Shown: positions 23,568 to 36,300 of the stretch, in pieces | Position numbering within the stretch: the stretch's first letter is position 1 | Layout of the letters: every line of letters begins with the position of its first letter | Source: Gnetum montanum | Taxonomy: Eukaryota > Streptophyta > Gnetopsida > Gnetales > Gnetaceae | Direction of reading: 5' to 3' | DNA length: 64,000 bases | Assembly (NCBI GenBank): GCA_015680685.1 | Contig: MNCI01011129.1 | Span: 3,830 to 67,829 of the forward strand | The notes under the pieces: generated by a model | Told to the model about the DNA's origin: nothing | The model's database searches: none | The model's input: the letters and a program-made list of their open reading frames with translations, nothing else | Position numbers and translations under genes: made by a program

Positions 23568-23763
23568 CGCTCCATTGACGCTGACGTCACCGTTTATGCC
23601 GCCATTACTCCTTTTTTCCATTTGATGCCTTTTTACTTATTTTTCACTAAAATTTGCCCGAAAATAATGTAAAAATTATTAAAAATAGAGATTATTATGT
23701 CTTGGTTCCCCTGTCGACCCCATTTTGCATGTCTACGCTGAACATTCTAGTGTAAACCCAATT

Positions 23764-23974
23764 AAGGCCCGGTACGGCCTTAAACTACCATTTCTCAATC
23801 CACTTACAGCCTCGTATGGCCTTAAACTGCCACTTACGGCCCGGTATGGCCTTAAACTACCGTACGTCCCGGTGTGATGATAATCCACCATTATGCATGT
23901 ACACATAGTTTAAAATTACCAAAAGGCATAGAACATTTCCCCTTTCTCTTATTCAGCTCTCTATTTATTGGCAG
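23764..23974 (+). repeat. Spacer repeats before RT of C, ending in an acceptor-like site
   Basis: Three clear units (GGCCCGGTACGGCCTTAAACTA and variants at 23768, 23812 and 23840) with GGCC...GGCC inverted repeats are followed by a degenerate one. The end reads TATTTATTGGCAG|GAGCAAG, shared with A and D (TTGGCAAG). Confidence 0.7.
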
Positions 23975-26900
23975 GAGCAAGCTCAATGGACTGCCAACAT
24001 TTAACCACACCGTTAATCATTGACAGACCATATGAAAAAATTGCACGAGACATTAACATAAATCTCATCAACTTGAGTTCACCAATGGATGACGTAGTCA
24101 TGGCCTCAACACAGCAAACAACAGACGATTACGAAGGCATGAAAAAATTCCTAGACATAGAAGCTGAGAATATCACCGAAGACCCATTGGCCGAAACCCC
24201 CATTACCATGACTGATGGGGAAATCAAAGTATTAAAATTAAGCACGCTATTACAACCGCACTTGGCCAAAGACATCGAGAATGTGCTTAGGGAAAATATG
24301 AAAGCCTTCACTTGGTCCTATACGGACATGCCCGGGTTAGACCCTAGAATTGTCCAGCACAACATTATTCTTGACCCAAAATTGAGACCGGTAAAACAAA
24401 AGGCACGAAAGGTTAGACCCGAGGTGGCATTGGCAGTTCGCAATGAGATCACAAAGCTTTATCAAGCCGGTTTCATTCGAACTATTGATTACGCTGAGTG
24501 GGTGTCCAACATAGTCATTGTCCCAAAGAAAAATGGAAGCATTCACTTATGCATTGACTTCCGATATCTAAATGTTGCAACCATAAAAGATGATTTTCCT
24601 CTGCCCAGCATCGATCAACTTGTTGACTCAACTGCTGGGCATGCCTTATTGTCTTTTATGGATGGCTTCTCGGGATACAATCAAATACATATCAACCTAG
24701 AACATCAACTTAGGATAACCTTTATGACACCATGGGGAACTTTTTTCTATACAATGATGCCCTTTGGCCTCAAGAACGCTGGAGCCACGTATCAAAGAGC
24801 GATGACATTTATCTTTAGTGATTACAGGCTACGATCGCTCAACGATTACGTGGATGACGTTGTAGTTAAATCAAAAGCGAAAGAACAACATGTACAAGAT
24901 TTGGACTTAGTATTGAAACGTTATCTGAAGTATGAACTAAGACTTAATCCAAAAAAATGTGTCTTCAGCGTTTAAACAAGCAAAATGCTCTAATTTATAG
25001 CCTCAGAAGCAGGAATACGGGTGGACCCCGATAAGGTTAAGGCCATAGCAAACCTGAAACCACCAGGAAACCTTAATGAACTTCAAGGTCTACAAGGTAG
25101 ATTGCAGTTTATTAGGCGCTTCATAGAAAAACTGACAGACAAAATAAAACCCATGAACCACCTATTATGCAAAAACGTCCATTTTGAATGGACTCTGTAG
25201 TGCCAAGAAGCATTCGAGAACATCAAAATAGCACTTGCCCGACTGCCTACGGTTTACCCACCCAAAAATGATAAATCATTTTACATCTACCTTGCCACTT
25301 CGGAATCATCAATCACGTCTATGCTTTGCCAGAAACAAGATGATGGAACCGAAGTCGCTGTATATTACTTGAGCCATGTATTAGTTGCCCATGAGAAAAA
25401 GTACAACGACGTGGAGAATTCATGTTTAGCTTTGGTCTTTTCTTTAAGAAAATGTTGACATTACCTCTTCCGTAACCAGGTTTACATAATTTGCAAGGAC
25501 AATGTACTAAGAGCCATAACAGGGAACATTTACGAAACAAGTCGAATAGCCCGGTGGAAAGCCATGATAGCCGAATTTGACCTTTACTACGTAGCGCAAT
25601 CATCAGTCAAGGGTCAAGCCATAGAAAACCAAATGGCAACATTACCAACACACGACCAAGTGGCTATAGAGCCATAGTTCCCAGATGAGAATATAAGTGC
25701 CATAGAAATAGTGCCCAACGACTACGATGCCATCCTAAACTTTGATGGAGCATCCACCTCTCGAGGAGGAAGTGCAGCCGCTGTCATCACCTATCCCTCC
25801 GGGGAGATCTGACCCTTTGCTTATCGTTTCGAATTTCATTACACAAACAACATAGCGGAGTATGAAGGTCTCCTTAGAGGCCTCATGGCAGCACTAGCTT
25901 CAGACATCACACGGCTTGTAGTCAGAGGAGACTCACAACTAGTCCTAAACCAAGTCACAGACGTCTATGCATGTAAGGCCCAACACTTACAACGATACTA
26001 CGACTTGGAAAAATACCTAATGAGGTGATTCGAAGACATTGATGTGCAACATGTTTCTAGAAATGATAACACCATCACAGACACATTAGCCACATTAGCA
26101 TTAAACATATCACCAAACATGTTCCATGCATTACCAAGCTCCGTAACCAATTGTGCCAAACCGATAACCGATACTCTCGACATGTTGCCAATTGCATCTG
26201 TTAGTACAACGCATGTGATAGAATGGTATGATGACATAAAAGAATACCTTCTACATGGCAAAACACCACAACATCTAACAGATGCACAGAAAGACACCGT
26301 GCGGAAACGTTCTAAGAAGTATACCATGGTAAGGGACATATTGTGTCGTCGATCATACGAAGGCATATTACTAACATGCATCAATAGTATCGATTCCCAA
26401 ACCATTGTCGATCAGGTACATCAGGGACTATGTGGAGGACACATAGTGCCAAAAGCCATGGCAACAAAAATCAGACGCTTAGGCTACTATTGGCCACACA
26501 TGGAGTATGACTATCTCTCCAAGGTTAAAACATGTAGCACTTGCCAAAAATATAGTAATCTAATACATGCCCCACCAAATGAGTTGCATACAATGCAAAT
26601 CACATGGCCCTTTCAAAAGTGGGGATTGGACCTTATCGGCTCGATAACACCCTCATCCTCTACAGGGCATAGTTTCATCATAACCACAACTGAATATTTC
26701 ATGAAGTGGGTAGAAGTAGCTCCACTTCGGAAAACTACATCTAAACATGTATGAAATTTCATCCTCGGAAACATTGTAACTGGTTTCAGCATTCCCATGA
26801 CAATCATCACTGATAACGGGCCATAATTTAGCAGTGTCGAAACCCAAACCTTTTGTAATAGTCTAGGGATCAAACACTCGTTTCCATCCCCTTACTATCC

Positions 26901-27462
26901 TCAGAGCAACAGACAAGTGGAAGCAACAAACAAGATGATTATTGTAATACTTAAGAAAATGCTTACCCAGAGCAAAAGAAAATGGCACGAGCAATTGGTA
27001 TACGCATTGTGGGCATACTGTACTATGCACCAAACGTCAATAGGTAAAACACCATATAGTCTGGTTTACGGTTCAGAAGCTGTTTTACCTTTGGAATTAT
27101 AGGTACCATCTTTAAGGATCACACTCTCCGGACTCCTCGACGACGGGCAGAACAATGATCTACGCATTATCGACCTGGACTCGGTGGAAGAGGAACGCAT
27201 ACATGCACTCGACCAGATCGAATGGTACCAAAAACAACAACAGCAATGACACCGGCATAACATCAACAAGTGCCCTATCAAAGAAGGCGACCTTTTGCTT
27301 AAGGCAGTTAGAGAACACTCAGAAAAATTCTCAACCAACTGGGAAGGGCCTTACTTGGTCACTAAAGCATTTGACAATGGAGCACTCAAGCTAGCTGACG
27401 TGGAAGGAAACGAGCTTGCCAATCCGACCAATCACTTATACCTAAAATAGTTTTACGTTTGA
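23975..27462 (+). pseudogene. pol: pol of element C: RT, gypsy RNase H, archaeal-type RNase H, integrase
   Basis: RT is open to 24975 (WVSNIVIVPKKNGS, LLSFMDGFSGYNQIHINL, GTFFYTMMPFGLKNAGATYQ, YVDD at 24847-24858). The gypsy RNase H runs about 25270-25650 (FYIYLATSESSI, VYIICKDNVLRAITG). A second RNase H of archaeal type starts near 25740 (ILNFDGASTSRGGSAAAV, NNIAEYEGLLRGL, VVRGDSQLVLNQV). Integrase follows: HHCC segment at about 26430-26545 (GYYWPHMEYD, CSTCQKY), catalytic DLIG (about 26630), ITDNGP (about 26805), VEATNK (about 26920), then NWEGPYLVTKAF (GPY/F type, about 27340). Two RNase H domains are typical of the Tat lineage. Breaks: TAA at 24973 with a frameshift, TAG at 25198, TAG at 25676, TGA near 26752, TAA in DNGP-F, TAG after LPLEL (27100), and TAG at 27448 just before the final TGA. 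Confidence 0.92.
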
Positions 27463-27479
27463 GTACAAGCTCAGGTACG

Positions 27480-27860
27480 TGCAAGTCCTAGAATCACGAC
27501 TATAAACTGATACCACAGCTTGTCCTGGAATCATGACGGTAAACTGATACCATAAAACAGTCCTGGGTTACGACTTAAAACTGACACCACAACTGTCCTG
27601 GCATCATGAAAATAAACTAATACCCCATAGTGTCCGCAATGACGATAAACTAGCACCCATCCGGCATGACAGTAAACTACCACCGTTACAATCATCAGAG
27701 TCCGCTAAGACTATAAACTAGCTTGCCTTTGCATGGTTCGCTAAGATTCGAAACTGGCAACGTAACGTCCACCACGACGCTAAACGGGCAATGTCCAATG
27801 GGTTACGACATAAAACTAATCCAAGATAGTCCGCTAAGACTATAAACTAGCACGTTTATC
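27480..27860 (+). repeat. Post-integrase TAAACTA repeat array of C
   Basis: About ten units at 35-40 bp spacing, for example GTCCTGGAATCATGACGGTAAACTGATACC and GTCCGCTAAGACTATAAACTAGC. It starts directly after the pol stop, as in A, B, D and F. Confidence 0.75.
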
Positions 27861-28867
27861 TCTAGCTCTTCACTCCACAACCACACTCATTCATCAGAAT
27901 CACTGCATCGCTCACCAGCACATAATCTCATCAACATCGCTGCCAGTCATACACAGTGCTCAGAATCTCCTACAGTATTTTTGTTCCATCTGCAACCGTT
28001 CAAATCTGAGCTCGCTTATTCACCCATGATTTTCTTGTCTCCTTGGAGTTGTGTTTGCAGGATGACACCCAAAGGTTTTTGCACAAGAATGCATCTCATC
28101 GCAAGTAGCAAGATGGGACAATGTTCACAGCACACATGGTGGGAGTAAATCAAACCATTCACTAGTACATTCCCATTCCCGGTATATTCACTATCTGTTT
28201 ACCAACCTCCGATACACTAAATATATTCAAAACCTTGAGCACACTGTTGCACACTGCAACATGTTACAGCAGTTGCAACACACAGCCTGGCACCTGAGCA
28301 TGAGTACAAGATCAATGCAAAAACCCAAAAAAAGGGACGAGACTCTTGGCACTTCCCATATAAGCCCCTAGGCGGGAAGGCAGTTATCTCAAAACCAAGT
28401 ACTCATGTCCAAAATAGTCAATAAGCATCCAATTTCATGGCTTTGGCTCTCCACCAACAGGCCCCCCCTAAACATTAAACACGGGCCCTGTTCCTCCAAA
28501 GAATGTAACACATCCCCCCGTGGCTTTGGTCTTGCCAACAAGTTCTCTTGAACACTAACCAAGAGCCTTGTTCCGTCAAAGGACGCACATCGCATCTCTG
28601 AATTCCAAGTCTGCTAAACAATGACTATTGATGAGGACCACCATGCCACACACCCGAGCATCCCATTTTCCCAGCATAATTCCTTGGGCAGTCACCAATC
28701 CCTCTTTCCTCCTATCAGCTACACATTTCACTTTTTTGATCCCATGTACTACTGAACACGGTGCGATAACTTCTAGTCAAGTGGCAAAGAACAAAGTCTA
28801 TATCAAGTTGCTTATGGTGTTTTTCACTTCTTTGTCGACGCTTCTCGGGTTGATTCCTCCAAGCGTC
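27861..28867 (+). other. Post-integrase untranslated region of C
   Basis: About 1 kb without a recognisable gene. It includes a block conserved with A and F (28029-28064). Short open frames (for example 28628-29005, running into the LTR) have no recognisable motif. Confidence 0.5.
28029..28064 (+). other. Conserved block with CTCCTTGGAG and a GTTTGCAG acceptor-like end
   Basis: TTTTCTTGTCTCCTTGGAG then TTGTGTTTGCAG|GATGA. Element A has nearly the same at 58489-58528 and F a weaker version on the minus strand (about 61267-61223). Conservation in an otherwise fast-changing region suggests function, perhaps a splice acceptor or RNA signal. Confidence 0.45.
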
Positions 28868-28883
28868 AACAAAGAGGGGCCAA
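28868..28883 (+). promoter_or_regulatory. Polypurine tract of element C
   Basis: AACAAAGAGGGGCCAA immediately precedes the 3' LTR. The purine core is AAAGAGGGG. It is shared with D and, with changes, with A and B. Confidence 0.75.
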
Positions 28884-30043
28884 TGAAACACCACAAAATT
28901 TCGAGCTTGGTACTTCTTCAGCAAGAAGCATGTCCCTGGGACCCATGGGCAACCACGGCTACATTTGGTGTCATACATTGCAACTCTGGGGATCGAAACA
29001 CTTAGTTTTTACTAAGTATGCAATACTAGCATATACGCCCAGCGTCTACGCCCGACACCCACAGCGTATACGCCTAGCGTAGACATCCAACTTACACGCC
29101 CGATGTACAAGCCTCACATGTACGCTCTGCGGGTACAGCAAATGTTTACGCCTGACATGGAATCTCCAAAGACAGAATGAAGATAGCACCGAAGAGCAAG
29201 AATTGAAGCAAGTCGGCAACCATCAGCGTACACGCCCGGTGTATACACCCAGCCATTATCAATGTATATGCTCAGCGTGTACGCCCAACGTCCATAGCAT
29301 CTCTACCCAAGTTCACACACGCCCCGCACGTCCAGCGTATACGCCTAGCGTGTACGCTGGCCTGATGTAGCATATACACCCAACAGATATAATATGTTGT
29401 ATATTTGTAAATTGTATGCACCCTGTCAAAGCGCAACATGTCTCCTAACCCGATTCTAGCGTAACAACCGGTATAAAAACCCCACTTTTCCACTTCATGC
29501 AGGTCGGTTGGCAAACATCCCAAAGGATCCCAGAGACATTTACGTTGCACACCAAAGCTAAAATCCTCTTACGCTGGAAATCCCTATACACCGTGCACAT
29601 AGTCTCTATGTTCCACCTACTGTGCAAACCAGCCGAGTCATCCCTGCATCCACCAGGGCTTTTCGTCCGCCTTGTGTTGCATCACAACTGCGTTAGACCG
29701 GTGCATTGTACTTTGACTCTGTAATACCATTGTTTACAGTTTACACTAATTTCTTGCATGTGTTTCTATTTATGCTCATTTATATTTACACCATGTCTGC
29801 ATCTATTACGCTATTTACACTCTCGTTTACGCCCATCACGCCATTTACGCATAACCCAACGTATAGCACTTTGATATACATTCGGGGAAATCCTTGTTTG
29901 ATCTGCGTGTGGACCACCCAAGGTACTCTACCTTCATGCATTCTAACTCACCCTTAGGCAAAGGTAGGGTCTTCTGTGCATGCCGTATGATCCCAAGGTC
30001 TCTATTTCCTTCCAGCCAGGGATCGACGATTTCAGGCGGTACA
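28884..30043 (+). repeat. 3' LTR of element C
   Basis: 1160 bp, TGAAACACCAC...GGCGGTACA, collinear with 15666-16838. It is followed by the TSD GAAGC. Confidence 0.95.
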
Positions 30044-30048
30044 GAAGC
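30044..30048. repeat. Right target-site duplication of element C (GAAGC)
   Basis: Identical to 15661-15665. The antisense gene of B continues from here. Confidence 0.95.
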
Positions 30049-30529
30049 TACTTGCGAGGTAATTAAAAAATGGATGAAAATGGACTTGCTAGCTGAGAAG
30101 TGTGAAGACTTGAAAGACTTCAGCATCAAGGTCTATGAATGGGGGTAGTGCTAGAGAAACCATAAACACATGTATAAATGGGAAAATTCCATCCATTGTA
30201 AATTGTACAAGGACGTTGCTATGGAGGCATTTATGTATAAAGCATTTGTAAATGCCATCAACTCTTCTGAGGCCTATGCCAAGTCCAAGGAGTAGGTAAA
30301 GGTTACGGAATCTCCTAACCTAAAATTGGGCCTTCCCACAGGAGAGATCACAACTATCTCCTTTTCCCTGGGACCACCAAGGTGGACAACTGCTAAAAGG
30401 GAGAGAGCTGTTGTGGATGCTGAACCAAGCAACAGGCGTTAGATGGACATCATGGTAGAGGAGGTCTGGCACTACCTCGGGCTTAGATTGGACCGGATAC
30501 CCTTCGAGAAGGATGCAGGACCTTCTCAA
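30049..30529 (+). pseudogene. Antisense gene of element B, exon 7 continued
   Basis: This continues the coiled-coil exon cut at 15660 and aligns with 41480-41955 of element D: KMDLLAEKCEDLKDF, then HMYKWEN, MYKAFVNAINSSEAYA and GEITTISFSLGPPRW. Stops include TAG at 30149. The donor seen in D (GG|GTTAGT) is changed to AATTTAG here. The intron that follows is entered by element D at 30561, and the last exon of this copy has been deleted. Confidence 0.75.
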
Positions 30530-30560
30530 TTTAGTTGCTTTATATCGTGTTAATGCTTAT

Positions 30561-32122
30561 TGTAGCAACCGAAAACATCAGTGGCTAGAAAATACCAAGG
30601 GGTCGACGGGCATAAAATTTTTGACCCCGTATCCACGGGAGGGTCGTGCTGGGTGTGTGTGGATATGGGGTACCCTAAACGATCTGGTTGATCAGATAGG
30701 AACTTAATCAGCATCTATATACCCTTTTGTAACATATAATGTGAAAACGGGAATGAAAATGCGAAGTAATGCTTGAAAGTAAATAAAGTAGAAAATAATG
30801 CAACACACGATAATAAGTAGAAACCAAAGTAAAATGTATTTAGAAGAATGCACCACTTTGAAGCTACAAGTTTGCTCTATCAAGGTGGATACAGTTGGTT
30901 GCATAGCGTGATGGAGTGCAGAGATCCCAAGGGTAACCAGGATGTGTAGAGCAAAATAGGTTGTGCGCTTAGGCATGGACTTAGGTGCTGACGATGCAAG
31001 GTTCTACCAAGGTGGTAGAAGGGGGAGAGAACAAAGTGCTAGCTGAAAATGCTAACTATTTGTAGTGTCAAATAGAAAGCTTACAATGCTCAATGTTACA
31101 ATGCCAGAGAGAGGAAGAGTTGAAGCATTGAAAAAATTCTGAACCCTTCGAATGTTGCCCATTGGGGTATTTATAGGACCAAGGGCACATGAAGGGGATG
31201 GTTTGGATGCCATGTGCCTTGGGCCCATGTTGACTTGTTGGTGCGGCACGTGCCATGCATGACTATTGGACCTGCATGACTGTTATAATGCGAGCCTACC
31301 ATGCATAATTGTGAGCTTGCCATGCCGTAATTATGCTGTCAGCATCTAAATATGTGTGTCAATGGTCCAATTAGGTGAAGCACATTGATGTCGCACAACC
31401 ACCTGCATGTGTTGCTGTGTTTTTTAGTGTAGCATGGCACTTTATCGTGTGTTTCACTACATGTGTGTTGCATGCTTGGTATGATATGCTACACTACGTA
31501 GTGTAGTGAAAGGCCTTAGTTGTGAAAACTTTGCCAATTTGAAAACTTTACTTCTTGCCTTGCAAGACTTGCAAACTTTGCTGATTCTACCCTTTGAGTT
31601 GTCTTTTGTCCCTTCCGTAAGATTTCTACACCTCACTACATCATGTAGCTTAGTGTAGCGTAGCAGTAGACATGGTCCACTACTTCTTGATGAAAAGGAA
31701 CATTGCTAAAGGACTTGAAGTTGGGCGATGGGACTAGTGGTATAGATTTTTCCATGCTATGCTACATAGCATAGCATGGCGCTTCGTTCCATGATTGTTT
31801 TCTGAAGTTTGCTATACTACATAGCGAGGCATAGCATAGCGTAGTAGAATTCATGACTTACAAAACTTTTCGAACTATTTCATGCATCCTGAGTGATGCT
31901 ATCAACTCTACGCACCATTTTTGAGCAGGCTGTAGGTTGGGCAAGCTACTTAGGTGGACAAGCAGGATGATCCGTAGAGCTTGTTCATGCCCAAAGTAGA
32001 AAATTTGCCAAACTAGCTGGCCTAAATTTAGAGCATTCTCCTCCCAAAGAACTATCATGGTGCTGCACGAATTGCAAGGCCTACTGAAGTGAGAATGACT
32101 TCAAATTTTTTGAGGTGTTTCA
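30561..32122 (-). repeat. 3' LTR of element D
   Basis: 1562 bp, minus strand TGAAACACC (32122) to GCTACA (30561). It is the same family as B's LTRs. U3 words of the GCTATGCTAC type lie at about 31390-31840. A TATA-like CCTATAAATA (minus) is near 31170. Confidence 0.88.
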
Positions 32123-32138
32123 TTGGCCCCTCTTTGTC
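32123..32138 (-). promoter_or_regulatory. Polypurine tract of element D
   Basis: The minus strand reads GACAAAGAGGGGCCAA before the LTR, matching element C's tract. Confidence 0.7.
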
Positions 32139-33100
32139 AACGTCTAGAGGGTGAATTCGAGAGACATCGATAAAGAATATGAAACACCTCAGAAGGCATG
32201 ATGCTAATGTTGTGGCTTGTTTATTGCTAGGACATTGCTTGGTTGCACTTGAGAGTGTTGCATTGGTTTTGCAAAGGTTAAGGCAGAGAGCAAAGATGAC
32301 ATTTGGCAGAGTCCCTCGTCAGAGTGTTCATAAGGGACTCATTTGCATTTTCATCTTTGGCTGGTGCTGTTCTTCAACCTCTCGTAGGATAGGTGTTTCC
32401 TTCATAGGATGAGCTGTTTTACATCCATGAAAGTTTTTGACCTACCTATAGATGCTTTCCATATGGCAAGTTGTGTTACGCACGTCATGGAATTTTTACT
32501 CTGCAGTAGCTAAGTTAGTTGAGGCACTCGCTTCACGACGTGGTAGCATTTTCTATTGTCACAAGCAGTGCCCTCAAGGGCAAAGGTCTTGCTGGCTGTT
32601 GGCATTATTGAAGCTATTGGACATCATTGCTGGTGTATGATGTCCAAAGCAGAAAGGCCAGTAGCAGCCTTGGCAGCATCGGCATGGAGGAACCAGCCTC
32701 GAATGCGCTGCTATGAGTGTGGATGCACTAGAATCCCTACTAGGGGCCTGCATTCCCATTTCAGCTATGAGATTAGCTACTGCATAGCCGAACGTTGTTG
32801 GCGGGGGGCTGGAGGATAACAATATCGTGCCTGGTCCACAATACTGCTGGAACTCCAGCTACTAGAACTAGCCAAGGGACTACCATCAAGGCGATGGGCC
32901 ATGGCGATGGTAGGTCCAGAGGGCTAGCATGATGTATTATGACATCTCTATAGGGTTAGCATCATGCCAAGGGTGGTAGCATCACATATGTTCTAGACCG
33001 CATTCCCATTGTGTTGTGAATTACACTTTGGAGCTGTGATGACCCACCCGCACGTCGGCATTACGCCCACTCGTTTGATGTGTATTTGGTGCTAGTGAAT
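32139..33100 (-). other. Post-integrase untranslated region of D
   Basis: It aligns with 6340-7380 of B, and its pol-proximal half with F. I see no credible ORF. Confidence 0.5.
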
Positions 33101-33104
33101 GATG

Positions 33105-33375
33105 GGGATGCAACGCAAACATAGTTTAAGGTCTTGGTAGACCATGTGCTGGTTTAAGGTCCCATAAGACTGTTGTGCCAGTTTAAGGTCTCGGGAAACC
33201 GTACATTCCAATTTAACATCGTAGAGGATGCACTATGCTAGGTTTACTTCATGGTGGACTAGCTATGCCAATTTTATGTCATGGTGGATGGTGCTTGATG
33301 CTGCTAGTTTAATGTCATTACAGATGCTTCTCGATGTTGTTGCTAGTTTATCGTCGTAGTAGACACTACTCGGTG
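33105..33375 (-). repeat. Post-integrase TAAACTA repeat array of D
   Basis: On + strand the units read TAGTTTAAGGTCTTGGTAGACC, GCTAGTTTAATGTC and the like. GGTC...GACC inverted repeats are clear at 33126-33144. Confidence 0.7.
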
Positions 33376-33385
33376 CCACTGTGCT

Positions 33386-36300
33386 TTAGGTGTAGTATGG
33401 CTTGAGGTACAAGTTATTCATAGGGTTGGTGAGCTTGTAGTTGTCCATGTCCACTAGCTTGAAGGCTCCATTCCCAAAGGCTTTAGTGACCACGTAAGGG
33501 CCTTCCCAGTTGGCTAAGAATCTGGTCACGTGCTCATAGAAGGCCTTGAGGATGAGGTATCCCTTCTGCACTAGCCATTGATGTGGGTCTGCATGGTGCT
33601 TCTACTGCTGCTTACTCTGGTAGTGCTTGATGCATCTCAGCATCTGCACATGCTCCTCCTCTATTGAGTCGAGGTCAATGGTCTGCCACTTGTTGTTCTG
33701 GGCTTCGCTCACAATGTTAGATAGGATCATTTGAAGTGAAGGTACCTACAACTCAAGAGGCAACACAGCTTCAGATCCATAAACAAAGTTGTAAGAAGTC
33801 TTACTTGTTGTAGTTCTGCACGTTATCTGGTAGGCCCATAGAGCGTAAAGGATTTGCTTGTGCCACTGCCTCTTATTGTTGTTAAGCATCCGCTTCAGCA
33901 AGTTGATGATGGACTTATTTGTAGCCTCCACCTTCCCGTTCACCTGTGGGTAATAAGGTGAGGAGAATGATTATTTAATGCCTAGATTTTTGTAGAAGGT
34001 TCAGGTTTCTGTACTACTGAACTATGGCTCATTATCGGTCAAAATAGTCTTTGGAAGCCCAAATCTAGTTACGATGTTATGTAGGATGAAATTGTAGATT
34101 TGCTGAGATGTTGTCTTCCTCAGGGAGATAGCCTCCACCCACTTGGTAAAGTACTTAGTGGCAGTGATAATGAAACTATACCCTAGAGAGGACTTAGGTG
34201 TGATAGGCCCTATGAGGTCTAATCCACATTGTTGGAAGATTTGCATTGGGTGTAGGTCTGCAGGTGCTATGTGTATGAGATTTGGATATCTCTGGCATGT
34301 GTTGCACGTCTTGACTTTCGACAAGCAGTCATGCTCCATGTGGGGCCAGTAGTACCCTAGGCATCTGATTTTTGTAGCCATAGCCCTAGGCTCTGTGTGT
34401 CCACTGCAAAGCCCCTTATGCACTTAATTAACTACCTTATGTTCCTACTTCCTGCCCACACATGCTAGCAATATCCCATCATAGGAACATCGGCATAGGG
34501 TATCATTTTACATGAGCACGTGTTTCTGGGCACACCTGCGGATTGCATCTCTCTAGGTAGATGTCAATCCACCTAGGGGCTTGCCATGCTGCAGGTAAGC
34601 TTTCATGTTGGAATACCACTCCTGGGTATCCGCAGCACTAATAGAGACCACATGTTCCACCTAAGTGATAGGGCTCTACGTATTCAATAATCAAAGTTGG
34701 CAGGTTTGCCAAGGAATGTCATGGAATGTTGAACACTAGAGTAGCTAAGGTGTCTACCATGGTGTTCCTGTTGCGTGGCACATGTTGCACATCTGTGGTT
34801 GCAAATTTCTTAAGTAAGGTTTTTGCTAGGTCACAATAGGGTTGCAGGTGTGTAGCCTTGTAGGTGTAGACCTTGATGATTTGATTCATGACTAGTTGTG
34901 AATCTCCCCATATTTCCAAGTTTTGTATGTGTAGTGCTTGGACAGTTAAGAGGCCTTTGAGTAACCCCTCACATCCTACCACATTGTTGGTGCAAGGGAA
35001 TGCAAAATGATATGCAGAAGGATGCATTTCCCCAAAAGGGAGTGTGATGATGGCAGCAGCTCTACCCCCTCACGTTGTTGAGGCACCATCGAAGTGTAAA
35101 GTGGCTTTGAGATGCGATGAGACAATGTCAATATTGCTAACGTGCTCGTCTAGGAATTTGGGGTCTATGATGGCCTAGTCGTCGACGGGTGAGGCCGTGA
35201 GTTGGATTACTATGGCTTGACCTTTCGTTGACGATTGGCTTGCATAGTGTAAATTGAACTCCATGATTATTGCCTTCCAACGGGCTATCCTGCTACTTTC
35301 TTATAGGTTTTTAGTGATAGCTCGGAGTATATTGCTTTTGCAGATGACATTGGTCATACTGTGGAATAGTTAATGCCTCTAGTTCTTTAGTACGAACACT
35401 AAGGCAAGGAAGCTCCTCTCCACTTCATTGTATTTCGTCTCATGTGCTATTAGTACATGGATTTGGTAGTACACTAATATATCAAAACCTTCGTCTCATT
35501 TCTAACATAGCAGTGCCGCAAAAGATGTGTTGGAGGTCATGAGGTAGATAAAGAAGGGTTTGTCCCCTTTTGGCAGATGCATAGTTGGGAGGTGTAAAAG
35601 GTCCTCCTTTAGGTCGTGAAAGGCTTGTTGACACTAGGTTGTTCACTCAAAGTTAATGCCCTTCTTTAGAAGATGTTGCACGGGGTGTAACTTGTCGGTC
35701 AACCTTGCTATGAACCTTCGAATAAACTATACCCTACCTTGCAAACCACGTAGCTCCTTGAGATTTGTGGGAGACTCCAGGTTGACGATGGCCATGACTT
35801 TATCAAGGTCCACTTGTATTCTAGCCTCCAATACTATGAACCCTAACATGCATATGATTTTCACCATGAAGATGTACTTCTTGGGATTGAGGCGTAATTC
35901 GTGCATTTGGCAATGTTTGAGCACTATTCCTAGATCGTATGGGTGATCAGCTGCCTCTTTAGACTTGACTGCTATATCATCCATGTAATAGTTCAATGTT
36001 TCTAGGATATAGTCACTAAAAATGTAGGTCATGGCTTGTTGGTAGGTTGCTCCAGCATTCTTGAGCCCGAAGGGCATCATGATGTAACAGAAAGTACCCC
36101 ATGGAGTCATGAAGGTTGTTGACAGCTGATGCTCTGGGTTAATGCAGATTTGGTTGTATCTGGAGAAACCATCCATGAAGGATAGCAGGGCATGACCAGT
36201 TGTGGTGTCGATGAGCTGATCGATACTTGGAAGTGGGAAGTTATCCTTGATCGTTTCTTTGTTCAAATTCCAAAAGTCTATATAGATTCGTATTCCTCTC

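Larger units (their letters stand above)
15666..30043 (+). mobile_element. Element C: complete Tat/Ogre-like LTR retrotransposon
   Basis: A 14.4 kb element with all structural parts: 5' LTR, PBS (16844), leader, gag-pro (17411-21591), spacer repeats, a short antisense gene (minus strand, 22150-23340), spacer repeats, pol (23975-27462), post-integrase repeats, polypurine tract (28871-28879) and 3' LTR. It sits inside exon 7 of B's antisense gene with a perfect 5 bp TSD. Its LTRs are the most alike of any pair in the window, and its frames hold the longest open stretches, so it is the youngest insertion. Scattered stops and frameshifts still make the polyproteins non-functional as read. Confidence 0.95.

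Noticed and set aside
27480-27860. CRISPR-like look of regularly spaced repeats
   Set aside because: Units vary, spacers are not unique, and the context is a eukaryotic retroelement.
28628-29005. Plus-strand frame of 125 codons
   Set aside because: It runs from the untranslated region through the polypurine tract into the 3' LTR of C and has no family motif.
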